Shown one piece after another: positions 44,696-53,244 of a stretch of 64,000 nt of DNA (its first letter is position 1; every line of letters begins with the position of its first letter). Under the pieces are notes generated by a model that had not been told where the DNA came from, ran no database searches, and saw only the letters and a list, made by a program, of their open reading frames with translations. Source of the DNA: Rhizobiales bacterium 65-79 (lineage in GTDB: Bacteria > Pseudomonadota > Alphaproteobacteria > Rhizobiales > Rhizobiaceae); NCBI GenBank assembly GCA_001896885.1, contig MKRJ01000023.1, positions 62,001-126,000 of the forward strand. The letters are read 5' to 3'. A program made the position numbers and the translations under genes.

Positions 44696-46317
44696 CCCCC
44701 CTCCTCTCCGTCCGGGACCTTTCCGTCGCGTTCAGCCAGGGCGAGCGCGAAAGCATGGCCGTCGACCATGTCTCCTTCGACGTGGGCAGGAGCGAGACGG
44801 TGGCGCTGGTCGGCGAATCCGGTTCCGGCAAGTCGGTAACGGCGCTCTCGGTCCTGAAGCTTCTCCCCTACCCCGCCGCCAGCCATCCGTCCGGCCAGAT
44901 CCTCTTCGGCGGCAGGGACCTGCTCGCGGCGAAGGAAACGGAACTCCGCCGCGTCCGCGGCAACGACATCACCATGATTTTCCAGGAGCCGATGACCTCG
45001 CTCAATCCGCTGCATACGGTGGAGCGGCAGATCGGCGAAATTCTGCGCATCCACCGTGGGATGCGTGATGCCGCCGCGCGCGTGCGCACACTCGAACTCC
45101 TGAAAGAGGTCGGCATCCGCGAGGCGGAGAAGCGCCTCGGCGCCTATCCGCACCAGCTTTCCGGCGGCCAGCGCCAGCGCGTGATGATCGCGATGGCGCT
45201 CGCCAACGAGCCCGACCTCCTGATCGCGGACGAGCCGACCACCGCGCTCGACGTGACCGTGCAGGCCCAGATTCTCGAGTTGCTCGCGCGGCTGAAGAAG
45301 GCGAACGGCATGTCGATGCTGTTCATCACGCACGATCTCGGCATCGTCCGGCGCATCGCCGACCGCGTCTGCGTCATGACGGGCGGCAGGATCGTGGAAG
45401 CCGGGCCGACCAGGGAAATCTTCGAAAACCCCCGGCACGAATACACGAGGCATCTTCTCGCCGCCGAGCCCAAGGGCAAGCCCCCCTCTTCCGACGAGAA
45501 GGCGGAAGCAATCATGCGCGGCGACGACGTCAAGGTCTGGTTCCCGATCAAGAAAGGCTTCCTGCGCCGCACAGTCGACCATGTGAAGGCGGTCGACGGC
45601 ATCGATCTCACGGTGCGCGCCGGACAGACGCTCGGCGTCGTCGGCGAATCCGGCTCCGGCAAGACGACGCTCGGGCTGGCGCTGGCGCGCATGATCTCCT
45701 CCGAAGGCCGGATCGTCTTCACCGGCCGCGAGATCGACGCCTATTCCTTCAAGCGGATGCGGCCGCTCCGCCGCGAATTGCAGATCGTCTTCCAGGACCC
45801 GTTCGGTTCGCTCAGCCCGCGCATGTCGATCGCCGAGATCATCGAGGAGGGGCTGCGCATCCACGAGCCGAAGCTTTCGGCGGACGAGCGCGACGACCGC
45901 GTCGTCGACGTGCTGCGGGAAGTCGGCCTCGATCCGGCGACGCGGTTCCGTTATCCGCATGAATTCTCCGGCGGGCAGCGGCAGCGCGTCGCCATTGCCC
46001 GCGCCATGGTGCTCAATCCACGCTTCGTCATGCTGGACGAGCCGACATCGGCGCTCGATATGAGCGTGCAGGCGCAGGTCGTCGACCTGCTCCGGCGGCT
46101 GCAGCAAAGACACAACCTCGCCTACCTCTTCATCAGCCACGATTTGAAGGTCGTGCGCGCGCTGGCCAACGAAGTGATCGTCATGCGTAACGGCAAGGTG
46201 GTCGAGCACGGCCCCGCCGAACAAATATTCACCCGGCCCGAGACCGACTATACGAAAGCCCTCATCTCGGCCGCCTTCAGGATCGAAACGGCGCCGGAAG
46301 GCGTAGTGAGCCAGTAG
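44692..46317 (+). CDS. yejF: Peptide ABC transporter ATP-binding protein, two NBDs (YejF-like)
   Basis: The 541-residue protein has two fused ATPase domains. Domain one: Walker A GESGSGKSV, signature LSGGQRQRVMIAMA, Walker B LLIADEPTTALD. Domain two: Walker A GESGSGKTT, FQDPFGSLSPRMS, signature FSGGQRQRVAIARA, Walker B FVMLDEPTSALD. It drives import through YejB/YejE. The start is GTG 44692, overlapping the toxin stop; AGGAT lies about 9 bases upstream within the toxin gene. The ATPase now depends for translation on the inserted cassette, whereas its partners lie upstream of it. Confidence 0.94.
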   Translation: MTPLLSVRDLSVAFSQGERESMAVDHVSFDVGRSETVALVGESGSGKSVTALSVLKLLPYPAASHPSGQILFGGRDLLAAKETELRRVRGNDITMIFQEPMTSLNPLHTVERQIGEILRIHRGMRDAAARVRTLELLKEVGIREAEKRLGAYPHQLSGGQRQRVMIAMALANEPDLLIADEPTTALDVTVQAQILELLARLKKANGMSMLFITHDLGIVRRIADRVCVMTGGRIVEAGPTREIFENPRHEYTRHLLAAEPKGKPPSSDEKAEAIMRGDDVKVWFPIKKGFLRRTVDHVKAVDGIDLTVRAGQTLGVVGESGSGKTTLGLALARMISSEGRIVFTGREIDAYSFKRMRPLRRELQIVFQDPFGSLSPRMSIAEIIEEGLRIHEPKLSADERDDRVVDVLREVGLDPATRFRYPHEFSGGQRQRVAIARAMVLNPRFVMLDEPTSALDMSVQAQVVDLLRRLQQRHNLAYLFISHDLKVVRALANEVIVMRNGKVVEHGPAEQIFTRPETDYTKALISAAFRIETAPEGVVSQ

Positions 46318-46330
46318 TCGAAGGAGCAAT

Positions 46331-47272
46331 ATGACCGGCGGACGCATCCTCCTTTCCGTCCAGGGTTTCAACCCGCAGCGCTGGCACGAGCTGCTGTCGC
46401 GATCGCGAACGGTCGTGCTCGAGCCGGACGGTCCGCGCGATCCCTCCATCGAATACGCGGTGGTGTGGAAACACCGGCCGGGCGTGCTTTCGACCCTGCC
46501 CAACCTCAAGATCATCTTCTCGGTCGGAGCCGGCGTCGACCACATCTTCGCCGATCCCGGTCTTCCCGACGTGCCGATCGTCCGCGTCGTCGCCGAAAAC
46601 CTCACGCAATATATGACGGAATATATCGTCTGGCGCGTGCTCGACCACCAGCGGCAGGGGGCGACCTACCGTTCGCAGCAGGCGCGGCGCATATGGCACG
46701 AGCCGCCGCAGCCTCCCGCCGACGCGATCCGTGTCGGCATCATGGGCTTCGGGACGCTCGGGCGCGCGGCAGCCAAGGCGCTGCTTTCGCTCGGCTTCAA
46801 GGTGAACGGCTGGAGCCGGACCCCGCAATCCATGAACGGCGTCGCCACATTCCACGGCGCGGACGGGCTCGACGCCTTCCTCAACGCGACCGATATACTC
46901 GTGGCGCTCCTGCCGCTGACGCCGGCGACGCGGGGGATCATCGACCATAAGCTGCTCGGCAAGCTCAACCGCGACAATCCGCTCGGCGGCGCCTTCCTCG
47001 TCAATGCCGGACGCGGCCAATTGCAGAAAGACGCCGACATCGCCCGGGCGCTCGACGACGGGCTTATCAAGGAAGCGAGCCTCGACGTGTTCGAGACGGA
47101 ACCGCTGCCGGAAAAGAGCCCGCTATGGTCGCATCCGAAGGTCTTCGTCACGCCGCACGCGGCGGCGACCTCCGATCCGGTCCACCTCGTGCCGTCTATG
47201 CTGGCGCAGATGGATGCATTCGAGCGCGGCGAGAAACTCCAAAATCTGGTGAACCGGGAGGCCGGATACTGA
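46331..47272 (+). CDS. D-2-hydroxyacid dehydrogenase (glyoxylate/hydroxypyruvate reductase GhrA-like)
   Basis: A 313-residue NAD(P)H-dependent enzyme. The Rossmann motif VGIMGFGTLGRAAAKALLSLG, the substrate-binding SVGAGVDHIF, the catalytic region NAGRGQLQKDADIARALDDG and the closing HPKVFVTPHAAATSDP (active-site His) fit the GhrA group, which reduces glyoxylate and hydroxypyruvate. It starts 13 bases after yejF, so it may be part of the same transcript; a metabolic link with peptide uptake is not obvious. It converges on the NlpC/P60 gene. Confidence 0.92.
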   Translation: MTGGRILLSVQGFNPQRWHELLSRSRTVVLEPDGPRDPSIEYAVVWKHRPGVLSTLPNLKIIFSVGAGVDHIFADPGLPDVPIVRVVAENLTQYMTEYIVWRVLDHQRQGATYRSQQARRIWHEPPQPPADAIRVGIMGFGTLGRAAAKALLSLGFKVNGWSRTPQSMNGVATFHGADGLDAFLNATDILVALLPLTPATRGIIDHKLLGKLNRDNPLGGAFLVNAGRGQLQKDADIARALDDGLIKEASLDVFETEPLPEKSPLWSHPKVFVTPHAAATSDPVHLVPSMLAQMDAFERGEKLQNLVNREAGY

Positions 47273-47278
47273 CCGCCC

Positions 47279-48139
47279 TCAGGGCCGGCGGAAGCCCGTC
47301 GGTCCGCCATAGAGGTAGGCGATGCGCTCCACGGCCTCGGCAAGCGGCTCCCGCGAGACCATCATGGTGTGGCCGTTGGCATGGATGATGTTTCGCCCGT
47401 CCAGCATGATGGCGATGTGCCCCTTCCAGAAGACGAGGTCGCCGCGCCGCAGGCCGGCGAAGTCCTTTCCCGGATCGAGCGGTTCGCCGAGATGGGCGGC
47501 CTGCATGTCGGAATCGCGCGGCGCGCTTCGGCCGGTCATGCGCATCGAAAGCTGGACAAAACCCGAGCAGTCGATGCCGAAGGCGCTCGCACCGCCCCAG
47601 AGATAGGGGGTCGAGAGAAGCTGCTCGGCAACGCCGACATAATCTTCCACGAACTCGCCGGCGGGACGAAGATGTGCGGCGATCAGCGCATCGCCCGAGG
47701 CCAGTACGGCATATTCCGTGCCGCGCGCTTCGACGAAGCGCTCGACCGAAACGCGCGAGCCCAGCGAAAGGCAGGCCTTGCGCGGCAGCTTCAGGTCGGC
47801 GCCCGAATAGACGAAGGTGCGCGGAACGCGGACCGCATGGGTCGGCTCCCGGCCTTCCGCGGAGATGGCCGAGCGGGCGACATAGCCCACATAGCCGTCC
47901 CGCACGGCCTGGACCCAGGCCCATTCCGGCCCTTCCTCGAAGACCAGCAGATCGTCTCCAAGCAGCAGTTGTGTATTCAGCCCGGCGTCGGCGGCCGGCG
48001 CGGCGAGCATGTCGGCGAGCGGAGCGCCGATCCGCGCCGGCCTGCCGGCGACGAAGCGGCCCGCCTCGACGCGTCCCTCCAGCCGCTTGTCGGCGAGATC
48101 CTCGCGCCAGGCGTGCAGGCGCCTGTCGAGAGCGTTCAT
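47279..48139 (-). CDS. NlpC/P60 family peptidase with N-terminal SH3 domains
   Basis: The 286-residue protein has bacterial SH3-like segments (about 55-165) and a C-terminal NlpC/P60 cysteine peptidase. Catalytic residues are the Cys in AFGIDCSGFVQL, the first His in VFWKGHIAIML, and the polar third residue in NIIHANGHTM. This class hydrolyses gamma-D-Glu-diaminopimelate bonds, often in recycling peptidoglycan fragments, and no signal peptide is seen, so a cytoplasmic recycling role is likely. Its start overlaps the MarR gene stop as ATGA. Confidence 0.92.
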   Translation of the reverse strand: MNALDRRLHAWREDLADKRLEGRVEAGRFVAGRPARIGAPLADMLAAPAADAGLNTQLLLGDDLLVFEEGPEWAWVQAVRDGYVGYVARSAISAEGREPTHAVRVPRTFVYSGADLKLPRKACLSLGSRVSVERFVEARGTEYAVLASGDALIAAHLRPAGEFVEDYVGVAEQLLSTPYLWGGASAFGIDCSGFVQLSMRMTGRSAPRDSDMQAAHLGEPLDPGKDFAGLRRGDLVFWKGHIAIMLDGRNIIHANGHTMMVSREPLAEAVERIAYLYGGPTGFRRP

Positions 48140-48486
48140 GCCGGAAGCTCCGCGGCCCTCGCAATGATCACGTCGCCGAACCTCTCCACGTAGAGCGCTC
48201 CTTCCACGGTCCGCCTCACCAGCACGTTCCGCCGATCGTTCTCGTCGCGGTGGCGCGACACCAGCTTCATCGCGCCCATCGTGTCAAGCGCGCGGGTGAT
48301 GACCGGCTTGGTGACGCCGAGGCGGCTCGCCAGCCCGCGCACCGTATGCGGCGGCGGATCGAGATAGACGGTCAGCAGGATCGCCGCCTGGCGGAAGGAA
48401 AGGTCATGCGCGCCGCCCGTCACCTCGGCGAGCGAGACAAGCTGCCAGAGCCGCAGCGCCTGGCTCGGACGCAGAACAACCGACAT
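48136..48486 (-). CDS. MarR-family transcriptional regulator
   Basis: A 116-residue protein with a winged helix-turn-helix (SFRQAAILLTVYLDPPPHTV, then LASRLGVTKPVITRALDTMG) and the wing RHRDENDRRNVLVRRT. The start ATG at 48486 is followed by the usual helix LRPSQALRLWQLVSLAE. It is translationally coupled to the NlpC/P60 gene, which it may regulate. The 66-base gap upstream contains GTTTCCGTTTTTGTTTCGGA, an imperfect dyad that could be its own operator. Confidence 0.9.
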   Translation of the reverse strand: MSVVLRPSQALRLWQLVSLAEVTGGAHDLSFRQAAILLTVYLDPPPHTVRGLASRLGVTKPVITRALDTMGAMKLVSRHRDENDRRNVLVRRTVEGALYVERFGDVIIARAAELPA

Positions 48487-48552
48487 GGCGAATTCCGTAG
48501 AGCGTTTCCGTTTTTGTTTCGGAACCGTATCATTGAAGCCGCAAACACCCGG

Positions 48553-49938
48553 TTAAGCAAGTTTCAGGCTGTAGCGCCGCGCGATCAGCGCTTCCAGCGC
48601 GCGGATCGCCTGTGCTTCGCCGCCCATCGGGCCATGGGGACGGTCGTTCGGATTCCAGCCGTAGATGTCGAAATGGACCCAGTTCCGCGTCTTCTCGACA
48701 AAACGGCCGAGGAAGAGTGCGGCGGTAACGGAGCCGGCGAACCCGTCGGCGGTCACGTTGTTCAGGTCTGCGATCCTGGAAGACAGTTTCTTCTCATAGG
48801 GCTGCCAAAGCGGCATGCGCCAGACGGGATCGGCAGTCGCCGCCGATTCCCGCCATATTTCTGCCGAGAGGCGGTCGTCACGCGCATAAAAAGGCGCAAG
48901 ATCGGGCCCGAGCGCGGTGCGCGCGGCCCCCGTCAGGGTCGCCATGTCGATCAGGAGATCGGGCGTCTCCTCATCGGCGAGGGCCAGGGCGTCGGCCAGG
49001 ATCAGCCGCCCTTCGGCATCGGTATTGCCGATTTCCACGGTGATGCCCTTGCGGCTCTTGAGGACGTCGCCCGGTCGAAAGGCGTTTCCCGCTATGGCGT
49101 TTTCGACGGCGGGGATCAGGACGCGCAGCCTGACATAGAGCCCGGCGCTCATGATCATGAAGGCGAGGCCGAGCACATTCGCGGCGCCGCCCATGTCTTT
49201 CTTCATGATGAGCATACCGCTTGACGGCTTGATATCGAGGCCTCCCGTATCGAAGCAGACCCCCTTGCCCACCAGCGTCACCTTCGGCGCGTTCACCGGT
49301 CCCCACGAAAGATCGATCAGGCGCGGGGCCTCCGCCCCTGCCCTGCCGACGGCATGGATCATCGGAAAATTGTCTGAGAGCAGCGCATCGCCCACTGTCA
49401 CGGATATTTTTGCCTTGAACCGGGAAGCCAGCGCGCGAACTTCCTGTTCCAGCGCTTCCGGGCCCATATCGTTGGTCGGCGTATTGATGAGGTCGCGCAC
49501 CAGAAAGGTGCCGTCCTTGAGCCGCCTGAGGCGGTCGATGTCGGCGCCTTCAGGGACAGTGAAGCGGATTTCACTGCCCGGCCTCTTGCCGTAACGGGTG
49601 AAGACATAGTCTCCGAGGAGCAATCCCAGGCAGGACAGTTCCGGGTCGGCCGGTCGATTGCCGAAATGCCAATTGCCGCCCGGAAGCGACTTGGCCAATG
49701 CACCGGTGAGCAGCGGGGCGAAGCCGCCCGCTTCGTCGCCCAGACCGAACAGAGCCGAGCCGACCACGCGGTTCTGCCCGGGCACCACGAGGAGCCTGCC
49801 CGCTTCGCCCGTAAAACCGTTGGCTTCCGCCCATGCCCGGGCGTGAGTATCCAACTCGGCGCCGGCCAGACCATCCTTCTTCACCAGGAAAACAGGACGG
49901 GATCCGGACAGGGGTGACGTGGAAAGCTCGACGGGCAT
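48553..49938 (-). CDS. pepA: Leucyl aminopeptidase family protein (M17)
   Basis: A 461-residue cytosolic metallo-aminopeptidase. The catalytic domain shows VGKGVCFDTGGLDIKPSSGM (metal ligands and catalytic Lys region), MKKDMGGAANVLGL and the M17 signature NTDAEGRLILADALA. ATG 49938 is preferred to 49947 because GAGGA is better spaced from it. It precedes the MarR-NlpC pair on the same strand by 66 bases, so all three may be expressed together in peptide turnover; the symbol reflects family, and a PepB-like function is possible. Confidence 0.93.
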   Translation of the reverse strand: MPVELSTSPLSGSRPVFLVKKDGLAGAELDTHARAWAEANGFTGEAGRLLVVPGQNRVVGSALFGLGDEAGGFAPLLTGALAKSLPGGNWHFGNRPADPELSCLGLLLGDYVFTRYGKRPGSEIRFTVPEGADIDRLRRLKDGTFLVRDLINTPTNDMGPEALEQEVRALASRFKAKISVTVGDALLSDNFPMIHAVGRAGAEAPRLIDLSWGPVNAPKVTLVGKGVCFDTGGLDIKPSSGMLIMKKDMGGAANVLGLAFMIMSAGLYVRLRVLIPAVENAIAGNAFRPGDVLKSRKGITVEIGNTDAEGRLILADALALADEETPDLLIDMATLTGAARTALGPDLAPFYARDDRLSAEIWRESAATADPVWRMPLWQPYEKKLSSRIADLNNVTADGFAGSVTAALFLGRFVEKTRNWVHFDIYGWNPNDRPHGPMGGEAQAIRALEALIARRYSLKLA

Positions 49939-49974
49939 ACGGCACATCCTCGGTTGCCGCGAAGGGCGGCTTTC

Positions 49975-49990
49975 TTAACGATCCGTTAGG
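49975..49990. promoter_or_regulatory. CtrA-box-like site upstream of tadD
   Basis: TTAACGATCCGTTAGG fits the alphaproteobacterial CtrA consensus TTAA-N7-TTAA with one mismatch, and GTTAAC follows at 49991. It lies about 75 bases upstream of tadD and 37 bases upstream of the divergent pepA start. CtrA is known to control pilus genes in Caulobacter; the assignment here is inference. Confidence 0.4.
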
Positions 49991-50065
49991 GTTAACAGAA
50001 TATTTCTCGACCTGGGAAGGCGATCCGAGCGGGGGCCGCCATTTTTCGGAGGAGGTTCCGTTCCC

Positions 50066-50884
50066 ATGGCGACAGGGCGAGTTGGCGGCAAGACCGGGAG
50101 GCGGCTGGTTTCCAGCGCGCTTGCCCTGTTTCTGGCGGCGGGGGTCGCCGGTTGCGCGCAGAGCCGGATGACGACAGGCTCGATCCGACAATCGCCTTCG
50201 GAGCCGCTCGGGCAGTTGACGAACACCGAACTCAATTCGGCGCTTACCCAACTCGGGCCGCGATACGCCGCGAACCCGAAGGACAAGCAGATCGCCCTGC
50301 GTTACGCCAGCGCGCTGCAGATGGACGGCCGAACCGACCAGTCGCTCGCGGTCATGCGCAAGACGGTCATCTACCATCCCAACGACCGTGAGATCCTCGC
50401 CGCCTACGGCAAGGCGCTGGCCGCCGACGGCCAGCTCGAACAGGCGCTTGACGCCGTGCGCCGCGCCGAAACGCCGGAATATCCGGATTGGCGCCTCGTT
50501 TCGGCGGAGGGCGCGATCCTCGACCAGCTCGGCCAGACCGACCAGGCGCGCGATCTTTACCGCAAAGCGCTCGACCTCAAGCCGAACGAGCCTTCCGTGC
50601 TTTCCAACCTCGGCATGTCGTACCTGCTGAAGGGCGACCTCAAGACGGCCGAGACCTATCTGCGCTCGGCCAACGAGCAGCCCGGCGCCGACAGCCGCAT
50701 ACGCCAGAACCTCGCCCTCGTCGTCGGCCTTCAGGGGCGCTTCGACGAAGCCGAGAAGATCGCCAGCGCCGAGTTGCCGCCGGACGAGGCGGCGGCGAAC
50801 GTCGCCTATCTTAGGCAGATGATCAGCCAGCAGAACGCCTGGAGCCAGTTGAAGGACGGGAAGAAGAAAAAGGCCGTCAATTAA
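50066..50884 (+). CDS. tadD: Tetratricopeptide-repeat pilus assembly lipoprotein TadD
   Basis: A 272-residue protein with a lipoprotein signal (lipobox LAAGVAGC, Cys at 30), anchoring it in the outer membrane, followed by about five TPR units between residues 70 and 215 (for example AYGKALAADGQLEQALDAVR and SNLGMSYLLKGDLKTAETYL). TadD-type proteins help assemble the tad secretin. The ribosome site GGAGGAGG is strong. It faces the tadC end of the minus-strand pilus operon, from which it is separated by a shared terminator. Confidence 0.9.
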   Translation: MATGRVGGKTGRRLVSSALALFLAAGVAGCAQSRMTTGSIRQSPSEPLGQLTNTELNSALTQLGPRYAANPKDKQIALRYASALQMDGRTDQSLAVMRKTVIYHPNDREILAAYGKALAADGQLEQALDAVRRAETPEYPDWRLVSAEGAILDQLGQTDQARDLYRKALDLKPNEPSVLSNLGMSYLLKGDLKTAETYLRSANEQPGADSRIRQNLALVVGLQGRFDEAEKIASAELPPDEAAANVAYLRQMISQQNAWSQLKDGKKKKAVN

Positions 50885-50911
50885 GATCGGCACCGTATCC
50901 GCATCGAAGGA

Positions 50912-50952
50912 AACGAAAGCGCCGGGCCAAGCGGTCCGGCGCTTTCGTTTTA
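50912..50952. terminator. Bidirectional rho-independent terminator
   Basis: AACGAAAGCGCCGG (50912-50925) and CCGGCGCTTTCGTT (50936-50949) form a perfect 14-bp stem with a 10-base loop; T-rich ends are present in both directions. It lies between the convergent tadD and tadC genes. Confidence 0.9.
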
Positions 50953-50983
50953 TGGCTGTCACGCCGGCAGGCGCGCCCGCCGC

Positions 50984-52003
50984 TCACTCGCTCGACGAAG
51001 TATGCTTGTCGCCGAAGATGCCGCGCTGGCTAACCGTGATGCCGGCCGGGCCGAGGATGATGATGAAAAGCACCGGCAGGAAGAACAGGATCATCGGGAC
51101 CGTCAGCTTCGGCGGCAGCGCGGCGGCCTTCTTCTCGGCGGCCGTCATGCGCATCTCGCGGCTTTCGTTGGCGAGCACGCGCAGCGCATGCGCGACGGGC
51201 GTGCCGTAACGCTCGGCCTGGGTAAGCGCCTGTGAGACGCTCTTCACCGATTCGAGGCCCGTGCGGGAAGCCAGGTTCTCGTAGGCCTGCTTGCGTTCCT
51301 GGAGGAAGGAAAGTTCGGCGTTGGTCAGGACGAACTCCTCGGCGAGTTCGACCGACTGGGCGCCGATCTCGTCAGCGACCTTGCGGAAAGCCGCCTCGAC
51401 GGACATGCCCGATTCGACGCAGATCAGCATCAGGTCGAGCGCATCCGGCCAGGCGAGCTGTATCGACTGCTTGCGCTTCGTGGCGCGGTTGGAGACGTAC
51501 ATGACCGGCGCATAGAAGCCGGCATAGGCCGCCACGATGCAGACGAAGAACTTAATCAGCATCGGCTTGTCGGCGAGACCGCCGAGAAAAAAGATATAGA
51601 CCAGCGCCAGCATCAGGCCGACGAAAGGCAGGACCAGGCGGAAGAAGAGGAACTTGGTGACGGGGTTCTGGCCGCGGAAGCCGGCGACCCTCAGCTTGCT
51701 CAGCGTGTTCTGGTCGACCAGTGCCCTCCTGAGATCGAGCCGGTCGACGATGTTGCGCATGCCGACGGACTGCTCCTCGCGCAGGCCTCCCTTGCGGCGC
51801 CGGTCGGCCTCCGCCTGCAGGCGGGCGCGCTGCTTCGCCCGCAATTCCTCGCGCTCCAGCGCGACCGTCTTCATGCGCACCTTGAGCGGATTGCCGCCGA
51901 AAGCCGGAAGCGCGGTGAACGCCGTGGCGAACACCGCGATGCCCACCAGGAGGGCGATGAGGAAGGACGGATCGGAGAGTGACTTCGCGACTTGATCGAC
52001 CAT
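50984..52003 (-). CDS. tadC: Tad pilus inner-membrane platform protein TadC (T2SSF)
   Basis: A 339-residue T2SS-F family protein with one N-terminal helix (about 13-33), a pair of helices at about 120-170, and one near the C-terminus. The conserved cytoplasmic segment ALDLMLICVESGMSVEAAFR and ERYGTPVAHALRVLANESRE identify it as TadC. With TadB it forms the membrane platform above the CpaF motor. It is the last gene of the minus-strand pilus operon, 9 bases after tadB. Confidence 0.95.
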   Translation of the reverse strand: MVDQVAKSLSDPSFLIALLVGIAVFATAFTALPAFGGNPLKVRMKTVALEREELRAKQRARLQAEADRRRKGGLREEQSVGMRNIVDRLDLRRALVDQNTLSKLRVAGFRGQNPVTKFLFFRLVLPFVGLMLALVYIFFLGGLADKPMLIKFFVCIVAAYAGFYAPVMYVSNRATKRKQSIQLAWPDALDLMLICVESGMSVEAAFRKVADEIGAQSVELAEEFVLTNAELSFLQERKQAYENLASRTGLESVKSVSQALTQAERYGTPVAHALRVLANESREMRMTAAEKKAAALPPKLTVPMILFFLPVLFIIILGPAGITVSQRGIFGDKHTSSSE

Positions 52004-52012
52004 GGTCCGGTC

Positions 52013-53026
52013 CTAAACCTCGAAATTCATCATCTTCTTCATGACGAAGATGCCCATGGACATCCACACCGCCGCGATGCCGAGCAGGAGATGGCCGGTG
52101 CTGGTGAAGAAGAGCGGGCTGATGTAGCTGGGGCTCGAAAGATAGACCAGTATGGCGACGACGATCGGCAGCGCGCCGATGATCACCGCAGAGGCCTTCG
52201 CTTCCATCGACAGCGCCTGGATCTTGGCCTTCATCTTCTTGCGGTCGCGCAAGACGCGGGACAGGTTGCCGAGCGCCTCGGACAAGTTGCCGCCGGCCTG
52301 GCTCTGAATCTGGATGACGATGCCGAAGAACCCCGCCTCCGGGCAGGGCATCGTCTCCGGCATGCGCATGGCCGCGTCGGGGATGGACAGACCCATCTGC
52401 TGCGATTCGACGATGCGGCGGAATTCGCCCCTGACCGGCTCCAGCGACTCGCTGGCAATCAGGCGGATGGCGTCGTTAAGCGGCAGGCCGGACTTGACCG
52501 CGCGGACGATGATGTCGAGCGCGTTCGGAAATTCGTTGAGGAACGCCTTCACCCGCCGCCTGCGGATATAGATGACGATCCACCGCGGGATGCCCAGCGC
52601 GCCGGCGAGCAGCGCCCCGGGGACGACATAGAGCGGGGCGCCGGCGAAATAGACGGCGGCGGAAAGGAAGAGGCCGCAGATCGCGGAATAGATATAGAAC
52701 CGCTCGATGCTGACATTGAGGCCCGCCTGGCGGATCTGGACCTTGAGCGGCGGCTTCTTGACGTTCCGATCCTTGGATTTCTGCTTTTCGTCCAGTTCCT
52801 TCAGCGATTCCTGGATCGACTTGCGGCGCTTGGCGGCCTCAGCCATACGGTCGCGGGAGGCCTTGACCACCAGCCGGTCGGTATCCGCGCTCTTGACGGT
52901 CTGAAGCCGCTTCTCGACATTCTGCTCGTTCGATATGCGCGTATACATCAACGCATAGGCGACGGCGCCGGCGCTGCACCCCGCCAGCAGGACGAACAGA
53001 AGCACGGTGCTGTCGATACCGAACAT
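52013..53026 (-). CDS. tadB: Tad pilus inner-membrane platform protein TadB (T2SSF)
   Basis: The 337-residue protein has an N-terminal helix (LLFVLLAGCSAGAVAYALMY), a charged cytoplasmic region, two central helices (about 110-160) and C-terminal helices. The T2SSF pattern NALDIIVRAVKSGLPLNDAI and QMGLSIPDAAMRMPETM matches TadB. It pairs with TadC. Between it and the upstream cpaF gene lies a 218-base gap that contains an inverted-repeat element (53040-53228), unusual for a tight tad operon. Confidence 0.95.
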   Translation of the reverse strand: MFGIDSTVLLFVLLAGCSAGAVAYALMYTRISNEQNVEKRLQTVKSADTDRLVVKASRDRMAEAAKRRKSIQESLKELDEKQKSKDRNVKKPPLKVQIRQAGLNVSIERFYIYSAICGLFLSAAVYFAGAPLYVVPGALLAGALGIPRWIVIYIRRRRVKAFLNEFPNALDIIVRAVKSGLPLNDAIRLIASESLEPVRGEFRRIVESQQMGLSIPDAAMRMPETMPCPEAGFFGIVIQIQSQAGGNLSEALGNLSRVLRDRKKMKAKIQALSMEAKASAVIIGALPIVVAILVYLSSPSYISPLFFTSTGHLLLGIAAVWMSMGIFVMKKMMNFEV

Positions 53027-53036
53027 TTCTATCTGC

Positions 53037-53222
53037 CTAGGCCCTGTGGGCCGATTCGAAATGGATTTCGTGGCTGGCGCGAGCCGCCACCCGAAGGGCC
53101 ATGGTCTCGTCGATCAAATCCGGCGCAAAGCCTCGCTCGCGATAGATAGACATCGCGTCGCTCATCTTTGCTTGACCTTGATCGACAATCCTCATGGCGA
53201 AATCCATCTCCAATCCGTCCAC
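53037..53222 (-). CDS. Small open reading frame filling an inverted-repeat element, coding status doubtful
   Basis: A 61-residue frame runs from GTG 53222 (TGAGG 4 bases upstream) or ATG 53207 to a TAG at 53037-53039. The protein (DGLEMDFAMRIVDQGQAKMS and MALRVAARASHEIHFESAHR) is balanced in composition but matches no family I know. Both ends of it are encoded by the inverted repeats that flank the element, so it may be an accidental frame, or the element may carry this gene. It lies in the tad operon orientation between cpaF and tadB. Confidence 0.35.
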   Translation of the reverse strand: MDGLEMDFAMRIVDQGQAKMSDAMSIYRERGFAPDLIDETMALRVAARASHEIHFESAHRA

Positions 53223-53228
53223 AGGGCC
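53040..53228. repeat. 189-bp element with about 32-bp imperfect terminal inverted repeats
   Basis: The left end (53040-53071, GGCCCTGTGG then GATT, ATGGATTTCG) and the inverted right end (53228-53197) match at 27 of 32 positions by hand alignment. No transposase and no clear target duplication is seen. It fits a MITE-like or palindromic dispersed element inserted between cpaF and tadB. Confidence 0.7.
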
Positions 53229-53244
53229 TCATTTACGGAGACTG

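Noticed and set aside
48497..48520. The imperfect dyad GTTTCCG / CGGAAC as a firm MarR operator.
   Set aside because: The symmetry is short and broken, and similar GAGCGTTTCCG strings occur as dispersed rhizobial repeats; it is mentioned only as a possibility under the MarR gene.
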